64,000 bases of DNA from CAVROT01 sp963722905 (GCA_963722905.1 CAVROT010000006.1:62001-126000); one strand, 5' to 3'. Shown: positions 48,015-57,138, counted from the first letter of the stretch. The notes: generated by a model from the letters alone, not told the origin. Numbers and translations are program-made.

Positions 48015-48177
48015 GGGAAAAATGCCGGCGCGGGGTGTCCGAAGGGCCGGGACCGCAACGGCGCGCGGTGCCGGGACGCGGCGGGCAGAAAGGGTCCCAC
48101 CTCCTACGGCGGGGCTGGCCGGCCATGTCGGGGGGAGTTCGACCCCAATGTTCGATGGCGTGACCCCTTGGAGGCGT

Positions 48178-48935
48178 TCAGACGCCCCGCGCGATACGCG
48201 CCGCCGCCGCTGGGCGTAGCTCTCCCGGCAGGTCGGCTTCCGACGCCATGCGCGCGACCTCCCGCATCTCGGCGGGGCCATGGCTCGCGACACGACGGGC
48301 GCAACAGTCCTCGCGACCCGGCCGGTCGATTGCCCTAAAGCCTTCGCCCGGGAACGCCGGCGCGGCCTCCCGGACGCCGAAGTCCGCGCCCACGGCGGAG
48401 GACTCGAGCAGCGGGGCCTCCATCCCCTTGACGACTATGGAGCGCGTGAGCCCGGACGTCGTCGCCGTCCCACTCCGGCGGCGAAGACCCGTGCGCCCGG
48501 AGGGCGTTCCCCATCCGGGCGAGCGCCGGTTCGGAATGCGGACCGTCCAGTGCCATCGGCGCAGCCGCCCCCCCCGGATGGATCGGCGGAAGGACCGCCG
48601 CATCGACATATCGCCCGCCAGCCGCCTTGATCGCGTCGCGGGCGGCATGTCTTGCGCCCGGCGCGACGGAGTTCATGTCCCGGAGGTCCGCGCCCGCGCG
48701 CAATCGCCGGGCCGCCGCCCTTGCCGCCGCCAGAGCCCGGTCCGCGGTCACGTCGCAGACGATGTGGTCGGCTGGAATCGCGCCCTCGCCAGCCCGTCGA
48801 CGCCCGACACGTGCGGCCCGCGCCGCCGCGCCCATCCCGGCGTCGTCGCGCAGGCCCTCGGTGCCCGACACCTCCCCGCGCCGGTCGGCGGCCAGCGCCC
48901 GGCCCACCTCGCCGAAGCCGATCGGGCGGATCAAC
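48178..48935 (-). pseudogene. Decayed NAD(P)-dependent dehydrogenase, DUF1932 type
   Basis: Relic of a 6-phosphogluconate-dehydrogenase-like oxidoreductase with a DUF1932 C-terminal domain. Visible in order are RPIGFGEVGRALAADRRGE (nucleotide loop), DHIVCDVTADRALAAARAAA, DMNSVAPGARHAARDAIKAAGGRYVDAAVL and DGPHSEPALARMGNALRAHG in one frame. After a frameshift near 48450 come TRSIVVKGMEAPLLESSAVGA and the C-terminal SHGPAEMREVARMASEADLPGEL. Further shifts lie in the first third. Such genes occur in protocatechuate clusters, but the substrate is not known. It sits downstream of the ligU relic in the same direction. Confidence 0.75.
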
Positions 48936-48939
48936 CCAT

Positions 48940-49776
48940 GCTCCCGAGCAAGAACCTCGCGATTTCTGGGAATGAAGCAGCGCGTCGTCAGCGCTCCGCC
49001 AGCGCGCGGCGGCGGGACGAGGACAATCCCGGGCACGCTGTCCCCGGTGACGCCGCCCAGACCCATGAGGTTCCCAGCCTGCAGCCGGATCGCCTCGACC
49101 CGGGGGCGCGCAGGGTCTCGTCGGTCTCCAGCGGCTCGGGGCTTTCGTCCCCCTGCAGGCCGAACGCGTCGGCGGCCATGACGACCGCCGGCATGCCGGC
49201 ATCGACCGCTGTGCACGTCGCGACGTCGATCACGTCCGCGTCGCGGCCCGTCGCAAGGTCCGCGTCGCAGCGACCGGGCGCCACCGGGAAGGCCAGGGGG
49301 ATCGCGGCGGACGTGCCGGGGGAGGCCGTCGATGCCCGCACCGCCCATACCGGAGACCGCCCTGCCCGACGTCGAAACCGTCGCGAGGGCGATCTGGCCG
49401 GCAATGACCTGCCGGATGCGGTCGACCGTTTCATGCACCGTCGCCGCGACCGGCGCGCCCTCGATGGCGAAGGGGCCGACCCCGGCCAAGATGTTGCCGC
49501 AGGGCCGGCCGTCCGGGACGCGCGCCCCGTCCACGAGGACCTGGAAGAAACGGTGGTCGACGTTCGCCGCATCGTCCGGCGATAGCGCCGCGACGGCCGC
49601 CCTGCATGTCAGGGGCGTGGCGCCCCCATGCCGTCGATCTGCCCGTGATAGGGCGAGCCCATCGCCCCCGGCAGCACCGCGTCGCGGTCCGCGGCCGCGC
49701 CCGGCAGGTCCGCTGCAAGGACGCAGCCTCCCCTGAAGGTGCCCCCCCGCATCCACATGCAACGGATGCCGTCAGT
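48940..49776 (-). pseudogene. ligU: Decayed 4-oxalomesaconate tautomerase (PrpF family, LigU/GalD)
   Basis: The enzyme would isomerise 4-oxalomesaconate, an intermediate of the protocatechuate 4,5-cleavage and gallate routes. The N terminus GIRCMWMRGGTFRGGCVLAADLP and GSPYHGQIDGMGA is in one frame. The next part, ANVDHRFFQVLVDGARVPDGRPCGNILAGVGPFAIE, is in a second frame. PGTSAAIPLAFP lies in a third, and RVEAIRLQAGNLMGLGGVTGDSVPGIVLVPPPR with TTRCFIPRN returns to the second. At least three shifts are needed. The start is destroyed or unclear near 49776, just at the ligK stop (49772). Confidence 0.82.
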
Positions 49777-50405
49777 CGTCGATATGCGAGACGTGGCGCA
49801 GCCCCGCCGCCCGAAGCTTGCCGCGCATGCCGCAGGTGTCGCCACCCGACCCGCCCGCACCCGATTGCGCCCGCTTCCGAACCCCGTTCGCCTCGCTGGC
49901 ACGCGCCAGCTCCGGCACCTTCGCGGCGCCCGCGCGGGGCACCGCGCAGACCCCGTCGTCGTCGGCCACCACCACGTCGCCGGGCGCCATGACCGCACAG
50001 ACGGCCGGGACGTCGACCGAGCCGAGCGTCGCCGTGACCGTGCCCCGGGCATGGATGACCGTCGACCGCACCGAAAAGCCCATCTCGCGAAGTCCGGCCG
50101 TGTTGCGCCGGCCGGCGCCGACGATCAGACCCCGGCACCCCGGCGCCATCGCCGAGGTCGCCGCGAGGTCGCCGAAATATCCGTCCGGACATGGCGCGGT
50201 CGACGCTAGGACAAGGATGTCGACTCCGGCCGGCTGCTCGATAGCGATGTGGACCATCCAGATGTCGCCCGGCGGGGCGGATATCGTGACGGCGGTACGC
50301 GTGTCGCTCTGGATGGGCCGCATGACGGGAGCCATCGGGCTGGTGCGCCCCTGCGCCTCGTACGCGGTCGCGACTCCCATCCGGGCAAGACCGTCGACCA
50401 CGTCG
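49772..50405 (-). pseudogene. ligK: Decayed 4-carboxy-4-hydroxy-2-oxoadipate aldolase (RraA family, LigK/GalC)
   Basis: The last enzyme of protocatechuate meta-cleavage, splitting CHA to pyruvate and oxaloacetate. A long stretch remains in frame: APPDVVDGLARMGVATAYEAQGR, RPIQSDTRTAVTISAPPGDIWMVHIAIEQ, DGYFGDLAATSAMAPGCRGLIVGAGRRN and VVADDDGVCAVPRAGAAKVPE. The catalytic Arg-Asp pair of the family reads R-N here (GAGRRN). The authentic N terminus is missing: the frame enters from a fragment of an unrelated hydratase gene at about 50405, implying a deletion junction. Confidence 0.82.
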
Positions 50406-50541
50406 GGCGGCGCGCGCCGAAGCCGACACAGGCGACCGTGAACTTCCAGCCCTGGCTTGCATGCAGTGCGATGGCTCCACCGCAACGCCACGCGAAGCCC
50501 GCCGCGCAGGCACTGATCACGAAGGCGGGGGGCTGGCCCAT
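50406..50541 (-). pseudogene. N-terminal fragment of a GalB-type (PIG-L) 4-oxalomesaconate hydratase
   Basis: The fragment MGQPPAFVISACAAGFAWRCGGAIALH followed by ASQGWKFTVACVGFGARR matches the start of PIG-L-fold hydratases of the GalB type (usually VISAHAADFVWRAGGAIALHA...VKVVCLSFGERGES). A zinc-ligand histidine is replaced by Cys (SACAAG). It ends abruptly at about residue 45 and runs into ligK in a different frame, so roughly 80 percent of the gene is gone. This hydratase would act between LigU and LigK, supporting pathway membership. Identification rests on a short segment. Confidence 0.6.
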
Positions 50542-50651
50542 TCGGTCCTCCCTCACCATGGATCCATCAGGCGAACCACAGGTCCGCAAATCGTTGGCAC
50601 CGCCCTGCAAGGCGGTTTCGTCGGCGCATCGCACCGGTCCGGTGGGCTTGC
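50542..50651. promoter_or_regulatory. Divergent spacer of the decayed catabolic cluster
   Basis: Separates the leftward hydratase-ligK-ligU-dehydrogenase relics from the rightward pobA-ligABC relics, and presumably held both promoters. No regulator gene is recognisable here or beside the cluster. Confidence 0.35.
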
Positions 50652-51824
50652 ATGTGCGTTCAGGTCGTCGACATCGACGGCGGTCCTCAGGGGCTCGTTC
50701 TTGCCCATGTGCCTGGCCGGGCGGGTATCGATGCCCCGCTGCTGGAGCGTCGGACCAGGGCCCGAGTGCCGCACCGGATTCGCGCCGGCGTCCCTGAGCA
50801 TCGGACCGTGGAGATGCTGCGACCGCATGGCCCGGCCGACCGTCCCGATGCCGGGGCCCGTGACGGCATCCACGTCCTCCGGCCCGGGGCCGATCCGTTC
50901 ACCATCGGCAGCAGGGGCACGACCGGGCGCCCGATGACGGCCCAAGGGCCGACCGAGATCACCGCAGACCTCTACCGGACGCCGGAACGCCACGGCGCGC
51001 ATATCGTCGGGAGGGTCGAGGACGTCGCCATGCACGGCGCCGACACGGACGAACCCCGCGCGGCGTGGTCCCTCGACGGCGAACCCCATGCGGCGCGCCG
51101 CGATTCCGTCGGCGTATGCGACGGCTTCCATGGGGTGTCCCGCCGGACGCTCCCCGAGCCCGTCCGCACCGAATACGAGCGGGTCTGACCCTTCGGCTGG
51201 CCGGGCGTCATGGCCGAGGTGCCTCCCCTAGACGACATCTAGCGCGCCCGCCACGTTCGCGGCCCCGCCCTCGTCTCGCAATGCGGCCCGGCCCCGAGCC
51301 GACGCTACGTCCAGTGCGACGCCGACGACCGCCCCGAGGACTGGTCCGACGACCGATCCCGGAAGATACCGGCGGTACGGTTGCCATCCGGGCAGGCCGC
51401 GCGGATCCGCACCGGGCCTTCCATCGGAACGTCCATCGCGCCGCTGCGGTCTTTCGTATCGGCGCCGTTGCGCTTGGGGGCGGCTCCGGCCGGCGGGCGA
51501 CGCGGCACATGTCGTGCCGCCCACGGACGCCAGGGGCCGGAACCTCGCGGTCGGCGATGGGCAGTGTCTCTGCGGGGGCCCGATCGCGCATTACGCGGGC
51601 GACGACGGTCCTGCCCGGCGCCTGTTCCGACAGGGCGCCGGCGCGTGTGTGGCCGGCCGTGCGCCTGTCCCCGTGGCTCACGACCCCTCTGCACGCCTTT
51701 CCGGAAGAAAGCCCCCTTCGACGCGCAGATCCAGGAGTCCGGATATCGCAACCTCGTCCGCTCCCCCGCCATGCAGGCCGTGCTGGCCGGGCGGGTAATG
51801 GGCGTCCAGCTTCGGGAAGTCGGT
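50652..51824 (+). pseudogene. pobA: Decayed 4-hydroxybenzoate 3-monooxygenase (PobA)
   Basis: Relic of the flavin monooxygenase that makes protocatechuate from 4-hydroxybenzoate. In the first frame MCVQVVDIDGGPQGLVLAHVPGRAGIDAPLLERRTRARVPHRIRAGV matches the family start; the FAD loop GAGPSGL has become DGGPQGL. Then come TAQGPTEITADLYRTPERHGA and CDGFHGVSRRTLPEPVRTEYERV, ending in TGA at 51186-51188. Later pieces in other frames are GPSIGTSIAPLRSFVSAP, PPTDARGRNLAVGD and AFPEESPLRRADPG. The end, YRNLVRSPAMQAVLAGRVMGVQL, has no stop of its own and reads into ligA. Confidence 0.85.
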
Positions 51825-52159
51825 ATGACCGGCGACAATTCAGACCGCATCGCCCTCGCCAAGGCGATGGCCTACTCGCCGGAGGGAACCTGCCTCTTCG
51901 ACGGCGGGCGGTAACTGGGGAGCTATCCGCCGAGCACGACGTACACATCGCTCGTCTCGCCCGAGGCACGCAAGGCCTTCGCCGACGACAGGTCCCGGTA
52001 GTGCGACCTCTTCGGCCCGTCCAACGGGGCGAAGGCCCCTGTCCTCGCGCGCGACGGGACCGGGTCGTGCGCTCGGGCGGGAACGTCCACTACGCGTTCA
52101 CGCTCGTCCCGTTCGACCGCATCCCCATGCAGCATGTCGGCGCAGAGCAGGAGCCATGA
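51825..52159 (+). pseudogene. ligA: Decayed protocatechuate 4,5-dioxygenase alpha subunit (LigA)
   Basis: Relic of the small subunit of the extradiol ring-cleavage dioxygenase. It begins MTGDNSDRIALAKAMAYSPEGTCLFDGGR and stops at 51912-51914. After it, YTSLVSPEARKAFADDR and, in another frame, RDRVVRSGGNVHYAFTLVPFDRIP recall the usual helical LigA sequence and its conserved GGNVY-like segment. Stops and frameshifts break it at least twice. Position directly before ligB and after pobA supports the call; similarity alone is moderate. Confidence 0.68.
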
Positions 52160-52244
52160 CATCCGAAGAGCTCCGCACCAGGCTGAACGGCCACGAGGAC
52201 GCGACCGCGCCCGTGGGCAAGCCCGACATCGCAGGAGACGCCCG

Positions 52245-52712
52245 ATAGCTCAGGTCATCTCCGCCGTGACCGCCAGCCACGTCCTCTCCATCGGCATCGC
52301 GATGGATCGGGGCATCGCCCGGCATCTCTATCGGAAGCCGCCCTTCGACGGCGACCTGCCCGCCAGACAGCCGGTGACGCGGCCAAACCCCGAACTGACC
52401 ATCGTGGTCTGCAACGACCACGGGCTGGAAGTCTCCCTCGGCCGGGTGCCGGCCTTCGGCATCGGTGCTGCCGCCAGCTGTGAAAGCGGGGACGACGGCT
52501 GGGGTCCGCGGCCCATCGCGTCACTGACCGGAGGCCCGAAGCTGTCGTGGCACCTGATCGAGCAGCGCGTCGCGCGGGGCTTCGACAAATGCCTGTTTTG
52601 GAAGATGACGGTCGATCACGGTTTCACCGTGCCCATGTCGGTCTTCGTCGGCGGCCCGGGGGCGGGGTGGACGAATGTCCGACCCGCGTCATCCCGGTCA
52701 TCGTCGTGACGG
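52245..52712 (+). pseudogene. ligB: Decayed protocatechuate 4,5-dioxygenase beta subunit (LigB), start codon lost, 3' truncated
   Basis: The catalytic subunit of the extradiol dioxygenase, which holds the non-heme iron. One frame reads IAQVISAVTASHVLSIGIAMDRGI, VVCNDHGLEVSLGRVPAFGIGAA, DDGWGPRPIASLTGGPKLSWHLIEQ and KMTVDHGFTVPMSVFVGG, all typical of LigB. The expected ATG is ATA (52245-52247) although a perfect AGGAG lies 7 nt upstream. After about 155 residues the similarity ends and ligC begins, so about half the gene is deleted. The first metal-ligand region (SHV) and the NDHG and DHGFTVP histidines are kept. Confidence 0.85.
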
Positions 52713-52729
52713 CGCTGGCTGGCCCCGTG

Positions 52730-53535
52730 CGGGCGTCAGCCACCTCATCCCCGGCAATCCCGGCGCGGGGGCCGCCTTCGCCACGGCGCACGGCACCGGT
52801 ACGGTCTGCGATCCGGGCCCGGCGCTTTCGGAGGGGGTGATCGTCGCACCCCTCTCGGACCTGCACGGCGCACAGGCCAACGCCGTGCTCGACGCCGGTC
52901 GCGCCATGTCGATCGTGCTTCCGGTAGCCACGATCCCCGCCGATTGAAAGGCTCTCGCGGCGCACCCGCGACGGTCGCACATGCCCGCCGCTTCTCTCCG
53001 GCACACCGTGCGGTGAAGGCCCGGCCGGACGCAGGCGACCGGCTGCATCACCTCTTGGCGGATACGTAGTTCCTGCGGCGCGAGAATCCCGACATGCACG
53101 GTGCCCCCCGCACCTGGGTCAACAGCCCGATCCGGCACCACGCCGTGCATTCGGTCGACCTGTTCCCGTGGCTTACCGGAGACCCGGAGCCGGAGGTGAC
53201 GGCTCCGGCCGGCCCGCCCCATCCGGAACCCGGCTGCGCGATGGACGTGACCATCGGGCTTGGTGCGCGCTGTGGCGCCCTGACGGCGCTGGCGTGCTCG
53301 TTCGACAGCCATGGCCCGTTCGGCGGCGTCTGCCGCCATGTCTGCGCGTACGCCACGTGGCACGTCGTCCGGGACGAACTGCGCGGTGCGGACAGGGCCT
53401 GACCGGCAGTCGACGGGCCCGGCACCTTCGCCGCGCAGGGCAAGGCCTTCGCCGGCGGGCTGGGCCGCGGGCAACGCGCACCGACCCCGGCCGACGTCCT
53501 GCCGGCAATGCGGGTCGTCGGGCGGGTACGGCGCC
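52730..53535 (+). pseudogene. ligC: Decayed CHMS dehydrogenase (LigC, Gfo/Idh/MocA family)
   Basis: The enzyme would oxidise 4-carboxy-2-hydroxymuconate-6-semialdehyde to pyrone dicarboxylate. N-terminal remnants are AFATAHGTGTVCDPGPALSEGVIVAPLSDLHGAQANAVLDAG and LPVATIPAD then TGA (52945-52947); the usual GxGxxG start is degraded. In another frame from 53094, MHGAPRTWVNSPIRHHAVHSVDLFPWLTGDPEPEV, GPPHPEPGCAMDVTIGL and SFDSHGPFGGVCRHVC follow the family closely, ending in a stop at 53400-53402. The C terminus FAAQGKAFAGGLGRGQRAPTPADVLPAMRVVGR follows that stop. It lies directly after the ligB break. Confidence 0.8.
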
Positions 53536-53962
53536 TATCCCATCCGTACGGAAGGACGCCGATCTTTCCCCGGTCAGGCGGGCTGGAACGTGCGGTCCGT
53601 TCGGGCCGCTCCGGGCTTCTTCCGCTTCCTTCCGTTCAGAACGGCCGAGATCGCGGTCCGGACCCGCCGAAACCGCACATGATGGCCGCGTCGCGCCGCG
53701 ATCGGCCCGGCGCCACCATCGCGCGAGCCGTTCACGCATCTCCAGAGTGGGGCCCGCGGCCTGCATCCGTACGTTCTTTACGGAGACGAGCCGTATCGAA
53801 AGGCGCGACGCGAACATCGCAATCGGTTGCACATCGGCCAAGTCGTTGGGCGAGACGACGCTTCGCCGGACCGTTCTGCCGCCCGCGCGCATTGGCGCTT
53901 CACGAACGGCTCCGCCTCTGCCGGCGCGACCGGGCGCGCCCCGTTTCCGGGTTCGTCGGCTC
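53536..53962. other. Intergenic region with no recognisable gene
   Basis: About 430 bp between the ligC relic and the 3' end of trpD. Open frames on both strands give Arg-rich translations without family resemblance. trpC, the usual downstream partner of trpD, is not here, nor is a recognisable pyrone-dicarboxylate hydrolase (ligI). It is probably decayed sequence and the junction of a rearrangement. Confidence 0.45.
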
Positions 53963-54982
53963 TCAGACCGCCCTGGGCGATACCCGTGCCAGGCCGCGGA
54001 CCTTCTGCAGCGCGGCGCCGCTGTCGATGCTGTGGCGCGCCACCGCGACGCCGTCGGCCAGCGACGGCGCGACACCGGCGATCACCAGCGCCGCCGCCGC
54101 GTTCAGCAGCACGGCGTCGCGATAGGCGCCCGGCGCGCCGTCGAGAAGCGCCGCGAACGCCCGCCCGTTGTCGGCCGGGGTGCCGCCGCGGATTGCCTCG
54201 AACGGATGGCGCGGCAGGCCCGCGTCCTCGGGCGCGATCTCGGCCATGGTCACGGCGCCGTCCTTCAACACCGCCACGGCGGTGGGCGCGGCGATCGAGA
54301 TCTCGTCGGTCCCGTCGCCGCCGTGCACCAGCCAGGCTGCCTCGGACCCCAGCGCCAGCAGTGTCTCGGCCATGGGGCGGATGACGTCGGCAGAATAGGC
54401 ACCGGTCAGCTGCCGCCTGACCCCCGCGGGATTGGTCAGGGGGCCGAGGATGTTGAAGATCGTGCGCGTCCCCAGTTCGCCCCGCGCGGGGGCGACATGG
54501 GCGGTCGCGGGATGGTGCATCGGCGCCATCATGAAGCCGATGCCGACCTCGGCCAGTGCCCGTTCGACCACGTCGGCGCCGACCATCACCTCTATACCCA
54601 TCTGCCCCAGCGCGTCCGCCGCTCCCGAGCGCGAGCTGAGGTTGCGGTTCCCGTGCTTGGCCACCGGGACGCCCGCGCCCGCCACGACGAAGGCGGCGGC
54701 GGTCGAGATGTTCAGCGTGCCCTTGCCGTCGCCGCCGGTGCCGACGATGTCCATCGCCCCTTCGGGCGCGCGGACGGGCCTGCAACGGGCGCGCATGGCG
54801 GCGGCGGCGGCGGCGTATTCGTCCACCGTCTCGCCCCGCGTGCGCAGCGCCATCAGCAGACCGCCGATCTGCGCGGGCGTCGCCGCCCCCTCGAAGAGCA
54901 GGGCAAAGGCGGCGTCGGCCTCCGGCCGCGTCAGCGGACGGTCGGCGGCGGCGGCGATCAGCGGCTTGATGTCGTCGCCCAT
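53963..54982 (-). CDS. trpD: Anthranilate phosphoribosyltransferase TrpD
   Basis: A 339-residue cytoplasmic enzyme joining anthranilate and PRPP in tryptophan synthesis. The PRPP loop DIVGTGGDGKGTLNISTAAAFVVAG, VAKHGNRNLSSRSGAADAL, FNILGPLTNPAG and VHGGDGTDEIS are all intact. The ATG at 54982 fits the family start; the longer open frame upstream does not. In Rhodobacterales trpD usually sits between trpG and trpC. Here the upstream neighbour is a divergent ABC transporter and the downstream side is decayed sequence, so the gene has been separated from its operon on both sides. Confidence 0.94.
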   Translation of the reverse strand: MGDDIKPLIAAAADRPLTRPEADAAFALLFEGAATPAQIGGLLMALRTRGETVDEYAAAAAAMRARCRPVRAPEGAMDIVGTGGDGKGTLNISTAAAFVVAGAGVPVAKHGNRNLSSRSGAADALGQMGIEVMVGADVVERALAEVGIGFMMAPMHHPATAHVAPARGELGTRTIFNILGPLTNPAGVRRQLTGAYSADVIRPMAETLLALGSEAAWLVHGGDGTDEISIAAPTAVAVLKDGAVTMAEIAPEDAGLPRHPFEAIRGGTPADNGRAFAALLDGAPGAYRDAVLLNAAAALVIAGVAPSLADGVAVARHSIDSGAALQKVRGLARVSPRAV

Positions 54983-55170
54983 GGCAGGCCCCCGCGCCGC
55001 TGCGCCGGATCGTCCCGGCCGACGACGCACGCCATCCCCCGGGCGCCGCCGCGAAATACATGCCCGCGCCGCACGATGGGCGTCAAGCTGCGGTGGGCAT
55101 CGGCGCCGTCGGCTGGTCAACACCGCCGCGCGACCCTAGATGAGGGACTCATGCCGACACGCATCCATAA

Positions 55171-57138
55171 ATGACGCCCCCGACCGACGCCACGGCCAAG
55201 TGGGGCGCACCGCACGCGGACGCGGTCCGCCCGGCGTCCAAGGGCACCGACCGCGCCGACCACCCGCCGGCGCCGGCCGACAGCGTGCGCGACGCGGCCA
55301 CCCAGCCCGAACGGCCCCGCCCCGAGGCCGGCGACGGCTCGGACACTCCGGCAAGCGGCCTGAGGGTCATCGCGCGCGTGGCGCCCTACCTCTGGCCCGA
55401 TGGCGAACCCTGGGTGAAGCGGCGGGTCGTCTGGGCGATGATCGCGCTGGTCGTGGCCAAGCTGATCACGGTCGTGACGCCGTTCTTCTACAAGGCCGCC
55501 GTCGATGCCCTGGCGGGCGAGATGCGCGACGACGCCTGGCTGATCGGCCTCGGGGCGGTCTGGCTGACGGTGATCTACGGCGTCACCCGCGCGATGGACG
55601 TCGGCCTGCAGCAGCTGCGCGACGTGATCTTCGCCCCCGTGGGCCAGCGCGCGCTGCGGGCGCTGGCGCTGGAGACCTTCACCCACATCCACCGCCTGTC
55701 GCTGCGCTATCACATCGCGCGCAAGACGGGCGGGCTGTCGCGCATCGTCGAGAGGGGGGTGAAGGGCGTCGAGTTCCTGCTGCGCTTCCTGCTCTTCTCC
55801 ATCGGGCCGCTGGCGCTCCAGCTGGTGATGACGGCCGTCGTGCTCGCCTGGCTCTTCGACATCTGGTACCTCGTCGTGGTCTTCGTCACCATCGGCCTCT
55901 ACGTCTGGTTCACCTTCGCGATCACCGAGTGGCGGGTGAAGATCCGGCGCGAGATGAACGAACAGGACACCGACGCCAACCAGAAGGCGATCGACAGCCT
56001 GCTGAATTTCGAGACGGTGAAGTACTTCGGCGCCGAAAAGCGCGAGGCGGCGCGCTACGACGGCGCGATGGAGGGCTACGTCGCCGCAGCGCTCAAGACG
56101 TCCTATTCGCTGGCGGCGCTGAACTTCGGACAGTCGATCCTGATCACCGCGGGTCTGGTCATCGTCATGGTGATGGCGGCGGTGGGCGTTCAGAACGGCG
56201 CGCTGACCGTCGGCGATTTCGTCATGGTGAACGCCTACATGATCCAGATCACCATGCCGCTGAACTTCCTTGGCACCGTCTACCGCGAGATCCGGCAGGC
56301 GCTTACCGATATGGGCGAGATGTTCGGCCTGCTGGAACAACCGGCCGAGGTGCAGGATGCGCCGAACGCGAAGGCGCTGAAGATCACGGGCGGCGAGGTC
56401 CGGTTCGACGACGTGGTCTTCGGCTACGATGCGGAGCGGCCCATCCTGAAGGGCGTGGGCATCACCGTGCCGGCGGGCCGGACGGTCGCCATCGTCGGGC
56501 CGTCGGGGGCGGGCAAGTCGACTCTGGGCCGGCTGCTGTTCCGGTTCTACGACGTCGACGGCGGCGCGGTGCGCATCGACGGGCAGGACCTGCGCGACGT
56601 GACGCAGCACAGCCTGCACGCGCAGATCGGCGTGGTGCCCCAGGACACGGTGCTCTTCAACGACACGATTCTCTACAACATTGCGTATGGACGCCCAGAC
56701 GCCACCCGGGACGAGATCGAGGAGGCGGCACGCGCGGCCAAGATCGACGGCTTCATCCGGTCTCTGCCGCAGGGTTACGAGACCGCCGTCGGCGAACGCG
56801 GGCTGAAGCTGTCGGGCGGCGAGAAGCAGCGCGTCGGCATCGCGCGGACGCTGCTGAAGGACCCGCCGATCCTGCTGCTGGACGAGGCGACCAGCGCGCT
56901 GGACACCGAGACCGAGCAGGACATCCAGACCGAGCTCAAGGGCCTCGGCCGCGGCCGGACAACGCTGGTCATCGCGCACCGCCTGTCCACCATCGCCGAT
57001 GCGGACGAGATCGTCGTGCTGGAGGACGGTGTCATCGCCGAGCGCGGGGACCACGACTCGCTGCTGGCGGCCGGCGGGCGCTACCGGTCGCTGTGGAACC
57101 GCCAGGCAAGCGAAGAGGACGGCACGCCCGTCGTCTAG
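55171..57138 (+). CDS. atm1: Atm1-type ABC exporter (fused permease/ATPase)
   Basis: A 655-residue half-transporter of the Atm1/HMT1/ABCB7 class, exporting glutathione-linked or sulfur/metal compounds across the inner membrane. About 65 low-complexity residues precede the first helix. Six membrane helices follow, with the diagnostic KKTGGLSR-like HIARKTGGLSRIVERG and SLLNFETVKYFGAEKREAARYD. The ATPase shows Walker A IVGPSGAGKSTLGRLL, signature KLSGGEKQRVGIARTLL, Walker B ILLLDEATSALDTETE and H-loop VIAHRLSTI. ATG at 55171 is divergent from trpD with 188 bp between. Confidence 0.93.
   Translation: MTPPTDATAKWGAPHADAVRPASKGTDRADHPPAPADSVRDAATQPERPRPEAGDGSDTPASGLRVIARVAPYLWPDGEPWVKRRVVWAMIALVVAKLITVVTPFFYKAAVDALAGEMRDDAWLIGLGAVWLTVIYGVTRAMDVGLQQLRDVIFAPVGQRALRALALETFTHIHRLSLRYHIARKTGGLSRIVERGVKGVEFLLRFLLFSIGPLALQLVMTAVVLAWLFDIWYLVVVFVTIGLYVWFTFAITEWRVKIRREMNEQDTDANQKAIDSLLNFETVKYFGAEKREAARYDGAMEGYVAAALKTSYSLAALNFGQSILITAGLVIVMVMAAVGVQNGALTVGDFVMVNAYMIQITMPLNFLGTVYREIRQALTDMGEMFGLLEQPAEVQDAPNAKALKITGGEVRFDDVVFGYDAERPILKGVGITVPAGRTVAIVGPSGAGKSTLGRLLFRFYDVDGGAVRIDGQDLRDVTQHSLHAQIGVVPQDTVLFNDTILYNIAYGRPDATRDEIEEAARAAKIDGFIRSLPQGYETAVGERGLKLSGGEKQRVGIARTLLKDPPILLLDEATSALDTETEQDIQTELKGLGRGRTTLVIAHRLSTIADADEIVVLEDGVIAERGDHDSLLAAGGRYRSLWNRQASEEDGTPVV

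Noticed and set aside
48178..53535. Frame breaks in the lig/pob region as sequencing errors
   Set aside because: Flanking genes over tens of kilobases have no such errors, and the region also shows start-codon loss, catalytic-residue changes, in-frame stops and deletion junctions, which indicate true decay.
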